29,088 nt of DNA from an uncultured Collinsella sp. (GTDB taxonomy: Bacteria > Actinomycetota > Coriobacteriia > Coriobacteriales > Coriobacteriaceae), in the NCBI GenBank assembly GCA_900549185.1, contig URNM01000009.1, positions 1-29,088 on the forward strand, written 5' to 3'. Shown here piece by piece: positions 15,185-22,914 of the stretch. The first letter of the stretch is position 1; the number at the start of each line of letters is the position of its first letter. Under the pieces are notes generated by a model. That model worked only from the letters and a program-made list of their open reading frames with translations. It was not told where the DNA came from and searched no databases. A program made the translations under genes and the position numbers.

Positions 15185-15589
15185 ATGGCTACTGCTAAGA
15201 AGAACGTTCGCGCTGCCCGTCTGAAGCGCGCGGACCGTAAGAACATTTCCGTGGGCCAGGCTCACATTCGTTCTACGTTCAACAACACGATCGTTTCGAT
15301 CACCGATCCCCAGGGCAACGTCATTTCCTGGAAGTCGGCTGGCCAGGTGGGCTTCAAGGGCTCCCGTAAGTCCACGCCGTTCGCTGCCCAGATGGCTGCC
15401 GAGGCTGCTGCCAAGCAGGCCATGGAGCACGGTATGAAGAAGGTTTCCGTCTTCGTCAAGGGCCCCGGCTCCGGTCGTGAGACCGCCATCCGCTCCCTCC
15501 AGGCTGCTGGCCTCGAGGTCTCGAGCATCCAGGACAAGACCCCCATTCCGCACAACGGCTGCCGCCCCAAGAAGCGTCGCCGCGTGTAA
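15185..15589 (+). CDS. rpsK: 30S ribosomal protein S11
   Basis: A complete S11 (134 residues), a platform protein of the small subunit. HIRSTFNNTIVSITDPQGN and the end IPHNGCRPKKRRRV are diagnostic. The ribosome binding site AAGGAG overlaps the end of rpsM. It continues the standard alpha operon order. Confidence 0.98.
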   Translation: MATAKKNVRAARLKRADRKNISVGQAHIRSTFNNTIVSITDPQGNVISWKSAGQVGFKGSRKSTPFAAQMAAEAAAKQAMEHGMKKVSVFVKGPGSGRETAIRSLQAAGLEVSSIQDKTPIPHNGCRPKKRRRV

Positions 15590-15608
15590 CTGAAAGGATC
15601 GTATCAAT

Positions 15609-16205
15609 ATGGCAATCGACAGGACTCCTGTTCTTAAGCGCTGCCGTCAGCTCGGGATCGATCCCGCTGAGCTCGGTTACAGCAGCAAGAAGGAATCTAT
15701 CCGTCAGCCCAAGCGCCGTCGCAAGGAATCTGAGTACGGCATGCAGCTGCGCGAGAAGCAGAAGGTCAAGTTCATCTATGGCGTTCTGGAGAAGCAGTTC
15801 CACGGCTACTTCAACAAGGCCCGCAAGATGAACGGCGTCACCGGTGAGAACCTCATGATCATCCTTGAGTCTCGCCTCGACAACGTCGTCTTCCGTCTTG
15901 GCTTCGCCCGCACCCGCAAAGAGGCTCGTCAGTCCGTCCGTCACGGTCACTTCACCGTGAACGGCAAGCGCGTGGACATCCCGTCCTACCGCGTCAAGGC
16001 CGGCGACGTCGTCGCTGTCGGCGAGAAGTTCCGTGACCTTCTCCCCATCAAGGAGGCTCTGATTTCCTCCGAGCGCTTTGAGGTCCCTGGCTGGCTCGAG
16101 GTCGATATCGAGAAGCTGTCTGGTAACGTGCTCGCTCTGCCGACGCGTGAGCAGATCAGCGGTGATATCAACGAGCAGCTCATCGTCGAGCTCTACTCTA
16201 AGTAG
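15609..16205 (+). CDS. rpsD: 30S ribosomal protein S4, zinc-free type
   Basis: A 198-residue S4 that starts small-subunit assembly on 16S rRNA. The S4 RNA-binding domain (SRLDNVVFRLGFARTRKEAR, then HGHFTVNGKRVDIPSYRV) is intact. The N-terminal region, which in many Gram-positives carries four cysteines for zinc, keeps only one Cys (Cys12), so this is the zinc-free form, in contrast to S14 and L36 here. AAAGGATCG lies before ATG 15609. Confidence 0.97.
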   Translation: MAIDRTPVLKRCRQLGIDPAELGYSSKKESIRQPKRRRKESEYGMQLREKQKVKFIYGVLEKQFHGYFNKARKMNGVTGENLMIILESRLDNVVFRLGFARTRKEARQSVRHGHFTVNGKRVDIPSYRVKAGDVVAVGEKFRDLLPIKEALISSERFEVPGWLEVDIEKLSGNVLALPTREQISGDINEQLIVELYSK

Positions 16206-16237
16206 TCCATCCGGGCTGCTGAGGCTGGAGGTAATAC

Positions 16238-17179
16238 ATGTCAGAATTCATTAGGCCTCAGGTTCAGGTCGAAGAGATCAACGAGACGTCTGCTCGTGTC
16301 TCCGTCGAGCCGCTCGAGCGTGGCTACGGCGATACGCTGGGCAACTCCCTTCGTCGCGTACTTCTGTCCTCGCTCGAGGGTGGCGCCGTCGAGGCTATTC
16401 AGATCGATGGTGCGCAGCACGAGTTCATGACCATCCCTAACATGGTCGAGGATGTCACCGACATCGTCCTGAATGTCAAGGGTCTTGTCTTCAGGGCTCT
16501 CGGCACGACCGACGAGGCGACCGCCACCATCTCGGTTGACGGCCCCTGCGAGGTCACCGGTGCGGACTTCTATATTCCGTCCGAGTTTGAGCTGGTCAAC
16601 CCCGAGCAGCACATCGCTACGCTCACCGAGGGTGGCCATCTCACCATGAGCATGCGCATCGGCTATGGCCGCGGCTATGTTTCTGGCGAGGCCAACAAGC
16701 GCGACAACGATCCCATCGGTGTGATCCACGTCGACTCGCTGTACTCGCCGGTTTCCCGTTGCGCCAAGCTCGTTGAGGCTTGCCGTGTCGGTCAGCACAC
16801 CGACTACGACCGCCTTGTCCTCGAGATCGAGACCAACGGTTCCATCGCTCCGCGCGACGCCGTGGTCCAGGCTGCCAATATCATCAACCAGCATATGGCC
16901 GCCTTTATGAACCTTGCCGAGACCCCCGAGGTCGAGGAGGAGGCTTCGATCTTCGCTCCCGAGGTCACCAACGACAACGCTGAGCTGGACAAGCAGATCG
17001 AGGATCTGGACCTTTCCGTCCGTTCCTACAACTGCCTTAAGCGCGCCAGCATTCACTCGGTCCGTCAGCTCGTTGAGTTCTCGGAGAACGATCTGCTCAA
17101 CATCCGTAACTTCGGTGTTAAGTCGATCGAGGAAGTGAAGGACAAGCTTGAGTCCATGGGCCTGAGCCTGAAGGCTTAA
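16238..17179 (+). CDS. rpoA: RNA polymerase alpha subunit
   Basis: A complete alpha subunit (313 residues). The N-terminal assembly domain shows ERGYGDTLGNSLRRVLLSSL and MRIGYGRGYV. The C-terminal domain, which binds UP elements and activators, begins near residue 250 with DLDLSVRSYNCLKRASI and contains NIRNFGVKSIEEVKDKL. GGAGGT lies upstream of ATG 16238. It sits between rpsD and rplQ as usual. Confidence 0.98.
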   Translation: MSEFIRPQVQVEEINETSARVSVEPLERGYGDTLGNSLRRVLLSSLEGGAVEAIQIDGAQHEFMTIPNMVEDVTDIVLNVKGLVFRALGTTDEATATISVDGPCEVTGADFYIPSEFELVNPEQHIATLTEGGHLTMSMRIGYGRGYVSGEANKRDNDPIGVIHVDSLYSPVSRCAKLVEACRVGQHTDYDRLVLEIETNGSIAPRDAVVQAANIINQHMAAFMNLAETPEVEEEASIFAPEVTNDNAELDKQIEDLDLSVRSYNCLKRASIHSVRQLVEFSENDLLNIRNFGVKSIEEVKDKLESMGLSLKA

Positions 17180-17209
17180 TGCTTCGCATATTTGAGGAGA
17201 AACTAGACC

Positions 17210-17677
17210 ATGCGTCACAACGTTAAGAAGGGCCTGAAGCTCGGCACCGATGCGAGCCACACCAAGGCCATGAAGAAGAGCCTTGCTAAGGCCCTCTTCG
17301 AGAACGACCGCATCAAGACCACCGAGACCCGCGCTAAGGCGCTGCGTTCGGTCGTCGATCCGATCATCACCTGGGCCAAGAAGGGCGACCTGCACTCTCG
17401 TCGTCTGGCTATCGCCAAGCTCGGCGATAAGCAGCTCGTTGCCGAGATCTTCGACAAGGCTGCTCAGGGCATGTGGCAGGACCGCAACGGCGGTTATACC
17501 CGCATCATGAAGCTCGGTAACCGCAAGGGCGACAACGCTCCCATCGTTATCATGGAGCTCGTCACCGAGCCTTGCACGCCTAAGGCCAAGAAGGCTGCTC
17601 CGGCCCCCAAGAAGGCCGCTGCTCCCAAGAAGGTCGAGGCTGCCGAGGAGGCTCCTGCTGAGGAGACCGCTGAGTAG
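17210..17677 (+). CDS. rplQ: 50S ribosomal protein L17 with Ala/Lys/Pro tail
   Basis: L17 core of about 118 residues (MRHNVKKGLKLGTDASHTKA, RIKTTETRAKALR, ELV near the end), followed by a tail of roughly 37 residues made of Lys, Ala and Pro that turns acidic (ending EEAPAEETAE). Similar disordered tails are common on actinobacterial ribosomal proteins. ATG 17210 follows TGAGGAGAA. It is the last gene before a strong terminator. Confidence 0.97.
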   Translation: MRHNVKKGLKLGTDASHTKAMKKSLAKALFENDRIKTTETRAKALRSVVDPIITWAKKGDLHSRRLAIAKLGDKQLVAEIFDKAAQGMWQDRNGGYTRIMKLGNRKGDNAPIVIMELVTEPCTPKAKKAAPAPKKAAAPKKVEAAEEAPAEETAE

Positions 17678-17703
17678 ACAATCTGTCTGCATAGGCTATA
17701 TTC

Positions 17704-17734
17704 GAGGGGTACGTTCGCGTACCCCTCTTTTTTT
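17704..17734 (+). terminator. Strong terminator of the ribosomal operon
   Basis: GAGGGGTACG (17704-17713) and CGTACCCCTC (17718-17727) pair perfectly around TTCG, followed by seven T. It lies 26 bases after rplQ and before truA. Confidence 0.95.
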
Positions 17735-17769
17735 GTCGAAATGTCATTGCCTGTTTGTTGGGAGCGCCC

Positions 17770-18594
17770 ATGACCGCGCCGTCTGATTTCAATTCGATTC
17801 CAGAGCTCGATGCCACGCTCGTTTTCCGCGTGGCCTACGATGGCTCGTCCTATAGCGGCTTTGCGGAGCAGCCGGGCCAGACGACGGTTGCGGGCGAGCT
17901 GCGCCGCGCTATCGAGACGCTGCTGCGCCGCCCGATAGATCTGACGTGTGCGGGGCGTACCGATGCCGGCGTGCATGCGGTGGCTCAGTATATTAGCGTG
18001 CCCGTAACGGACGCTGAGCTTGCTTTGACGCGCCGTAGATGGCTTAGGGCTATGGACGCGCTGCTGCCCAAAGATATCGCCATTAACGAGGTCTACAAGG
18101 CCCGTAAAGGCTTTTCTGCGCGCTTTGATGCCCGTTCCCGTACGTATACGTACCGTATTGCCGACCGCGACACGCGTCCTGTGCTCTCACGGGGTGCCGT
18201 GTGGTGGCATCGCTATCCCTTGGACGTCGCGGCCATGTCTGCGGCCTGTCCCGCACTTTTGGGCGAGCAGGACTTTAAGAGCTTTTGCAAGGTCGCCTCT
18301 GCCGTGGGCAAGCCTACGCACCGCTGCGTGATGCGTGCCGAGTTTGGCCATGAGGTTGCGTTTGGCGAGGATATCCTGACGTTTACCATCGAGGGCAATG
18401 CATTTTTACATTCGATGGTGCGTACCATTGTGGGCACCCTTGTCGAGATTGGCATGCATCGCCGCGATCCCGAGTGGATGCGCGAAGTCATTGATGCCTG
18501 CGACCGAACCGCCGCGGGCCCCACGGCGCCCGCCTGCGGCCTTACGTTTATGGGCGTGGATTACGATCCCGCCGAGCTCGTCGTGCTCGACTAG
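17770..18594 (+). CDS. truA: tRNA pseudouridine synthase TruA
   Basis: A 274-residue enzyme that makes pseudouridine at positions 38-40 of tRNA anticodon arms. The catalytic Asp65 is in CAGRTDAGVHA, and other typical pieces are VAYDGSSYSGF near the start, FSARFDARSRTYTYRI in the middle and FLHSMVRTIVGTLVEIG near the end. ATG 17770 is chosen over the in-frame TTG 17755 because GGGAGC lies at a fitting distance. truA commonly follows rplQ, but the intervening terminator means it is expressed by read-through or from its own promoter, which I cannot see clearly. Confidence 0.96.
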   Translation: MTAPSDFNSIPELDATLVFRVAYDGSSYSGFAEQPGQTTVAGELRRAIETLLRRPIDLTCAGRTDAGVHAVAQYISVPVTDAELALTRRRWLRAMDALLPKDIAINEVYKARKGFSARFDARSRTYTYRIADRDTRPVLSRGAVWWHRYPLDVAAMSAACPALLGEQDFKSFCKVASAVGKPTHRCVMRAEFGHEVAFGEDILTFTIEGNAFLHSMVRTIVGTLVEIGMHRRDPEWMREVIDACDRTAAGPTAPACGLTFMGVDYDPAELVVLD

Positions 18595-18754
18595 GGGGAG
18601 GGCTCGTTGCGTCCTTATCGGCGTATGCCATGTGTGAGCTACGCGTGTGCAACATCTGTTCTTGGCGTGCAGCACAGCCGACGTCCCGTTGCTTTTATTG
18701 CTGGGGTGTACCATGAACGACGGTTGATTAACAGCTGTCGAGAGGACGGAAAAC

Positions 18755-19795
18755 TTGGTTCGACGTGGTTCGCATCCGCGACTTTCGGTGATCCTTATTG
18801 TTGAGGGTTCGCCCAGCTATGCGATGCGTGCGCTCGAGAGTGTCCAGAACCAAGACCTCTATGACCTGCAAATTGTCGTGGTTTGTCGCGACGTTGCGCC
18901 GGGCGTGCGCCATTCGCTTCAAGTTGCTGCCGACAGGGACATCCATATTGATTTGATTGACGTCGAGGACGCGAAGCGCGGTGCTTGTCTTCGTGCCGGT
19001 TTTGCTGCCTCGCGTGGCTCTCAAATCATCGCTATGAACGCCGATGAGTGGTTTGCTCCGCAGGCCCTTTCCAAGATGGTCGATATCGCGTGCGATACTG
19101 CGGCAGACATTGTGCTCCCCTCGGTGTCGCTCGATCGCTACGATGCGCATCGCGAGCGTCATTCGCGCGTCTTGGATGCTGCCTCTATTGCCATAGAAGA
19201 CGAGTCTTCTATGGTGACTGGGCTGCCCCAGTTGATTTTGGGCGGCCTAGTCGCTCAGACCTCTGGCGTGATGTATAGCCGTCCGCTGTTTGAGGCATGC
19301 CTGTCGCGCGGCAAGGCGTACCGTACGGTTGAGTTTATGGCATACGCGCTTTCGCAGACACGATGCGTGTCCGGCTGCGGCGATGCTTGTTTCCACACGG
19401 CGGCACCTAAACTTACAGATGCCTTTGATCCCACCATGTATGCCAAGGTATCCGATGACACTCGAGCGCTCGACGAGCTTGCGGACTCACTCTCGGAAGC
19501 AGACAGCGGTGGTCGGCTCAAGCTGGCAAGCCAAAAGTTCTACTTTGCCGGACTGGTCGCCTGCATCGAGAATTTGTGTCTGAGCCCGCATGGGGTGTCG
19601 TCAATCGAGCGTTCCGCCCGCATGCGTGATATGCTCGATGCGCCTCGAACCCGTCAGATGGTCGCCGCGCTCAAGGATAACCATCGGGGGCTCGGTCTGT
19701 TGTTTGGGCCGATCGCCAGCGCCAAGCCCGCGCGCTGCGTGATGTGTACGCATCTGGCAGCTTTTCTTAACCGGACGGGCGCAAAAACCGCCTAA
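18755..19795 (+). CDS. Family 2-like glycosyltransferase, acceptor unknown
   Basis: A 346-residue protein whose first ~120 residues look like a GT-A fold glycosyltransferase: LSVILIVEGSPSYAMRALES, then a strand LQIVVVCRD, and MNADEWFAPQALSKMVD near residue 94 in place of the usual DxD/DDD sugar-nucleotide site. The remainder is not recognised; no transmembrane segment is evident, so it is probably cytoplasmic or peripherally bound. The start TTG 18755 is supported by GAGAGGACGG upstream. It stands alone between truA and argR; the 160-base gap before it shows no clear promoter. The acceptor could be a wall or surface polysaccharide, but there are no neighbouring polysaccharide genes. The Asp motif is non-canonical, so activity is uncertain. 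Confidence 0.65.
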   Translation: MVRRGSHPRLSVILIVEGSPSYAMRALESVQNQDLYDLQIVVVCRDVAPGVRHSLQVAADRDIHIDLIDVEDAKRGACLRAGFAASRGSQIIAMNADEWFAPQALSKMVDIACDTAADIVLPSVSLDRYDAHRERHSRVLDAASIAIEDESSMVTGLPQLILGGLVAQTSGVMYSRPLFEACLSRGKAYRTVEFMAYALSQTRCVSGCGDACFHTAAPKLTDAFDPTMYAKVSDDTRALDELADSLSEADSGGRLKLASQKFYFAGLVACIENLCLSPHGVSSIERSARMRDMLDAPRTRQMVAALKDNHRGLGLLFGPIASAKPARCVMCTHLAAFLNRTGAKTA

Positions 19796-19802
19796 ACGGC
19801 TC

Positions 19803-19838
19803 ATTTCGTAACAAACTTGCATAGAATTGTTTCGAAAT
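19803..19838. promoter_or_regulatory. Inverted repeat downstream of the glycosyltransferase, upstream of argR
   Basis: ATTTCGTAACAA (19803-19814) and TTGTTTCGAAAT (19827-19838) are inverse at 11 of 12 positions, separated by 12 bases. No T-run follows, so it looks more like a two-site operator than a terminator. TATACA at 19846-19851 is a possible -10 for argR. Confidence 0.4.
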
Positions 19839-19879
19839 GCGTTCTTATACACAAAAGCCTTCAAATAGCGTTAAACTAT

Positions 19880-19894
19880 TCAATCACTGATTGA
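19880..19894. promoter_or_regulatory. Perfect 15-base palindrome before argR
   Basis: TCAATCACTGATTGA is symmetric around its central base and lies 33 bases before the argR start. It is a candidate operator, possibly for ArgR itself, although it matches the classical ARG box only loosely. Confidence 0.45.
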
Positions 19895-19927
19895 TTGTCT
19901 CCGCCATCTTTTGGAGAGAGGGTTTGT

Positions 19928-20365
19928 ATGGCTAAAAAACGCAATGGGCGCCAGGATGCCATTAGAGATATTGTGCGCAATAAGGACGTCCGTACGCAGC
20001 GCGTGCTGGTCGATGAGCTCCGCGCTATGGGCTTTGATTGCACGCAGGCGACTGTCTCTCGCGATATTGCCGATATGGGGCTGCGTAAGCTCCCTGAGGG
20101 CATCTATGTTCTGGCAGAGGACCTGCACCTGCAGCGTATGGTTTCCGAGCTCGTAACGGGCGTTCTGCGCACCGATAATCTGGTTATGATCAAGGCTCAG
20201 CCTGGCACGGCTTCCGGCATCGCCGCCGCCGTTGATGCGGCAGAGCTGCCCGATGTGCTTGGCTCGCTTGCCGGCAACGATACAATTTTGGTCATTGCCC
20301 AGACGGCCGAGGACGGCGAGCGTCTCGAGGCGCTGATCAATAAGCTGAGCAATTCTCGCAAGTAG
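19928..20365 (+). CDS. argR: Arginine repressor ArgR
   Basis: A 145-residue ArgR/AhrC. The N-terminal winged helix-turn-helix contains CTQATVSRDIADMGLRKLP, and the C-terminal hexamer/arginine-binding domain contains GTASGIAAAVDAAELPDVLG and AGNDTILVI. With arginine bound it represses arginine biosynthesis and may activate arginine breakdown. ATG 19928 has GGAGAGAGGG upstream. No arginine genes are in the window, so its targets lie elsewhere. Two inverted repeats in its 132-base upstream region suggest autoregulation. A strong terminator follows. Confidence 0.95.
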   Translation: MAKKRNGRQDAIRDIVRNKDVRTQRVLVDELRAMGFDCTQATVSRDIADMGLRKLPEGIYVLAEDLHLQRMVSELVTGVLRTDNLVMIKAQPGTASGIAAAVDAAELPDVLGSLAGNDTILVIAQTAEDGERLEALINKLSNSRK

Positions 20366-20413
20366 GCGTGCGGGTCGTGCGCTCGGCACTGTGTGCGTGA
20401 CATAGTGGCTTGT

Positions 20414-20448
20414 AAGGGGGTATCGACGTTGGTCGGTACCCCCTTTTT
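20414..20448 (+). terminator. Terminator after argR
   Basis: A 14-bp stem, AAGGGGGTATCGAC (20414-20427) with GTCGGTACCCCCTT (20432-20445), one G-T pair, loop GTTG and a T-run to 20448. Confidence 0.93.
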
Positions 20449-20489
20449 GTTTGCCGGTATAAAGACCGCCCATCAGGTCGCTTTAAACT

Positions 20490-20531
20490 AAAAAGGCCCC
20501 CGAGCAGTTTAATAAGCTGCTCGGGGGCCTT
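20490..20531 (-). terminator. Terminator of the PBP gene (minus strand)
   Basis: CTGCTCGGGGGCCTT (20517-20531) pairs perfectly with AAGGCCCCCGAGCAG (20493-20507); the A-run at 20490-20494 is a T-run on the minus strand. It lies 22 bases past the PBP stop, facing the argR terminator. Confidence 0.92.
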
Positions 20532-20553
20532 GTTGCTTATGGCCGGATGATTT

Positions 20554-22752
20554 CTAGCCGACCGTATCGTCAGGCGTGGGCGAGGGGTCGGGAGTGGGTG
20601 TAGGCGTGGGCGTAGGCGTGCCGCCATCGCCGCCGGTCGAACCACCAGTGGAGCCGCCCGTCGAGCCACCGGTCGTACCGGTGCCGCCGGTGGTGTCGCC
20701 GCCCGTGGTCTCGGTGGTCGTGGTCGTCGTGGTAGTCGTCGTGGTGGTTTCCTCTTCGCCCTCGTTCTCGTCCTTGTCGTCGTTCTCCGTCTTCTTGGTG
20801 TTGTTGGTGCCGTAGAACTTCCAGACGCTGTTGTTCTTGTAGGTGGGCGCCGTTCCGGTCGCAAACTCCTCGCGCTCGGTACCGGTCAGGACGGTGTTCA
20901 TAAACCGCTTAAAGACAGGCAGGTTGGTGCTGTCGCCCAGCAGATCCGTGCCGTATTTTTGGATGGGAATCTCACCTGCGGAATAGCCGGTCCACAGGGC
21001 GCACGCCAGCTGCGGGGTATAGCCGCAGAACCACAGGTTGGTGGTGTTGTCGGTGGTGCCCGTTTTGCCGGCATAGGGCTGGTTGACGCTCAGGGCGCCA
21101 GCAGCACCTGTACCGCTGCCCTGCATGACGCCGGACAGAACATCGGTGACCGCGGCGGCCTCGCCCTCGGTAAGCACCTGTGAGGGATTGTCGGTGTGCT
21201 GGTACAGCACCGAACCGGTACGAGAGTCAATCTCGGTGATGGCGATCGGCTGGCGATAGTAGCCGCCGTTGGCAAACGTCGCGTAGGCGGCGGCCATCTC
21301 GAGCGGCGAGATCGAGCCGGTGCCGAGCGTCATGACGGGAACGTCCTCGATGTTGTCCTTGGCGGGATCGATGCCGAGCTTTTTGACGAGCGAGATGATC
21401 TTGCTGTTGCCGACGGCTTCCGCCACCTGGATGTAGCCGGTGTTGGAGGAGTATGCCGTTGCCTGCTTAAGCGTGATGTTGCCATAGCTATGGTTGGCGT
21501 AGTTTTGGACCTCGGTCGTGGTGCCCTTGGCCTTGAGCGGCGAGTTGCAGTTGAGGGTGACGTTGGGGTTCATGCCGTTTTGGATGGCAGTTGCCAGCGT
21601 AAAGGCCTTAAACGTGGAGCCCACGGGGCGCTTCGCCGTAGCGTGGTTCACATGGTTCTCGTCGGCGTTGTAGTCGTAGCCGCCCACCATGCACTTGATG
21701 TAGCCGGTCTTGAGGTCGACGACGACCATGCCCATGTCCAGGCCGTCGAGTGAGAGCGTGTCGAGCTGCTCGCGGACGGCATTCTCTGCCACCTGCTGCA
21801 TCGTGGGGTCGATGGTGGTCTTGACGGTCAGGCCGCCCTTAAAGAGCACGTCGGTCGAGAACTCCTGCTCCAGCAGCTGCTTAACATAGGCGACAAAGTA
21901 GGGCTGCGAGTATACGTCGACGCCGCTGCCCGAAATCTCGGTCACGTTGAGGGTGATGGGCTCGGCCTGTGCGGCATCGTGCTCCTCCTGGGTGATGTGG
22001 CCCAGGCGCAGCATGTTGTCGAGGACCTTGTTGCGGCGAGACAGTGCCAGGTCGGGATTGACCGTGGGGTCGTACTGCGAAGGCGAGTTGGGAAGGCCGA
22101 TGAGCAGCGCGGCTTCGCTCAGGGTGAGGTCGGCGGCGCTCTTGGACAGGTAGGTCTCGGCTGCGGCCTCGATGCCGTAGGCGCCGTGGCCGTAATAGAT
22201 GGTGTTGAGGTACATCATGAGGATCTCGTCTTTGGAGTACATGTCCTCCATCTTGATGGCGATGTAGGCCTCGCGCACCTTACGCTCGATGGTCGAGTCG
22301 AACTGCTCCTCCTGCAGGATGGTGTTGCGCACCAGCTGCTGGGTGATAGTCGAGGCGCCTTCGTGCCCGCCGCCGAGGGTTGCCACCGCAGCACGCGCGA
22401 TACCCCACAGGTCGATACCGCCGTGCTCGTAGAAGCGCTCGTCCTCGACGTCAACGGTGCCCTGCAGCACGTAGGGGGAGACCTCGTCCTTGGTGATGGA
22501 CTTGCGGTTTTGCGTGTAGAAGCTCGCGATCTTGTTGCCGTTGCAGTCGACGATCTCGGTGGGCTCGCTCACCAGATACGCGTTGGCGTCGGTGTAGTCG
22601 GGCAGATCGGACAGCCAGCGGTTGACGTTGCCGACCATGCCGATGCCAAATGCCACGCCCGCGATAAGCAAAAAGCCCAAAAACGAGAGCAGGATTATGG
22701 GCAGGGCATGCGTCTTTGAACGGCTGCGTCCCTGTCGTTGGCGAGGACCCAT
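20554..22752 (-). CDS. Class A penicillin-binding protein
   Basis: A 732-residue bifunctional cell-wall synthase. A basic cytoplasmic tail (residues 1-15) and one membrane anchor (about 16-40) are followed by a GT51 glycosyltransferase domain with VEDERFYEH (catalytic Glu103) and TITQQLVRN (135-143). The transpeptidase domain has STFK (Ser379 nucleophile, Lys382), SSN (435-437) and KTGTT (563-567). It polymerises and cross-links peptidoglycan outside the membrane. From about residue 652 the tail is of low complexity: an acidic patch, twelve Thr in a row (669-680), Gly-Gly-Ser-Thr repeats, then Thr-Pro repeats. ATG at 22752 is preferred, since GGAGGT lies 7 bases upstream; the open frame extends further without a ribosome binding site. 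The domain order fits the PBP1a/ponA group. Confidence 0.95.
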   Translation of the reverse strand: MGPRQRQGRSRSKTHALPIILLSFLGFLLIAGVAFGIGMVGNVNRWLSDLPDYTDANAYLVSEPTEIVDCNGNKIASFYTQNRKSITKDEVSPYVLQGTVDVEDERFYEHGGIDLWGIARAAVATLGGGHEGASTITQQLVRNTILQEEQFDSTIERKVREAYIAIKMEDMYSKDEILMMYLNTIYYGHGAYGIEAAAETYLSKSAADLTLSEAALLIGLPNSPSQYDPTVNPDLALSRRNKVLDNMLRLGHITQEEHDAAQAEPITLNVTEISGSGVDVYSQPYFVAYVKQLLEQEFSTDVLFKGGLTVKTTIDPTMQQVAENAVREQLDTLSLDGLDMGMVVVDLKTGYIKCMVGGYDYNADENHVNHATAKRPVGSTFKAFTLATAIQNGMNPNVTLNCNSPLKAKGTTTEVQNYANHSYGNITLKQATAYSSNTGYIQVAEAVGNSKIISLVKKLGIDPAKDNIEDVPVMTLGTGSISPLEMAAAYATFANGGYYRQPIAITEIDSRTGSVLYQHTDNPSQVLTEGEAAAVTDVLSGVMQGSGTGAAGALSVNQPYAGKTGTTDNTTNLWFCGYTPQLACALWTGYSAGEIPIQKYGTDLLGDSTNLPVFKRFMNTVLTGTEREEFATGTAPTYKNNSVWKFYGTNNTKKTENDDKDENEGEEETTTTTTTTTTTTETTGGDTTGGTGTTGGSTGGSTGGSTGGDGGTPTPTPTPTPDPSPTPDDTVG

Positions 22753-22818
22753 ATATTGACCTCCAGGTATGTCGTGCCGGACGGCGGATGTGCCGTCGGG
22801 GCAGGATGGACATAAGTC

Positions 22819-22824
22819 ATTATA
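22819..22824 (-). promoter_or_regulatory. Possible -10 element for the PBP gene
   Basis: Read on the minus strand this is TATAAT, 67 bases before the PBP start, in the divergent gap shared with the U32 gene. No convincing -35 is seen. Confidence 0.4.
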
Positions 22825-22914
22825 CGATAAACCAAACGGGGCGCGCGAGGCCTCGTGTATGCTGGAAGACGGCATTTTTCAGAGTGAATGCATACCTTGG
22901 TAAGGAGTTTGTCG

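Noticed and set aside
16241..17692. 483-codon minus-strand frame opposite rpoA and rplQ
   Set aside because: Leu/Gly/Val-rich mirror of two certain genes.
18628..18640. 13-base match CATGTGTGAGCTA shared with 28307-28319
   Set aside because: Several 13-base matches are expected by chance in a window of this length, and the surroundings differ.
18607..18804. Small open frame between truA and the glycosyltransferase
   Set aside because: No ribosome binding site, no recognisable features, and it overlaps the start of the next gene.
20669..20760. Phase-variable microsatellite in the PBP tail
   Set aside because: The threonine codons are a mix of ACC, ACG and ACT, so there is no uniform repeat unit likely to slip.
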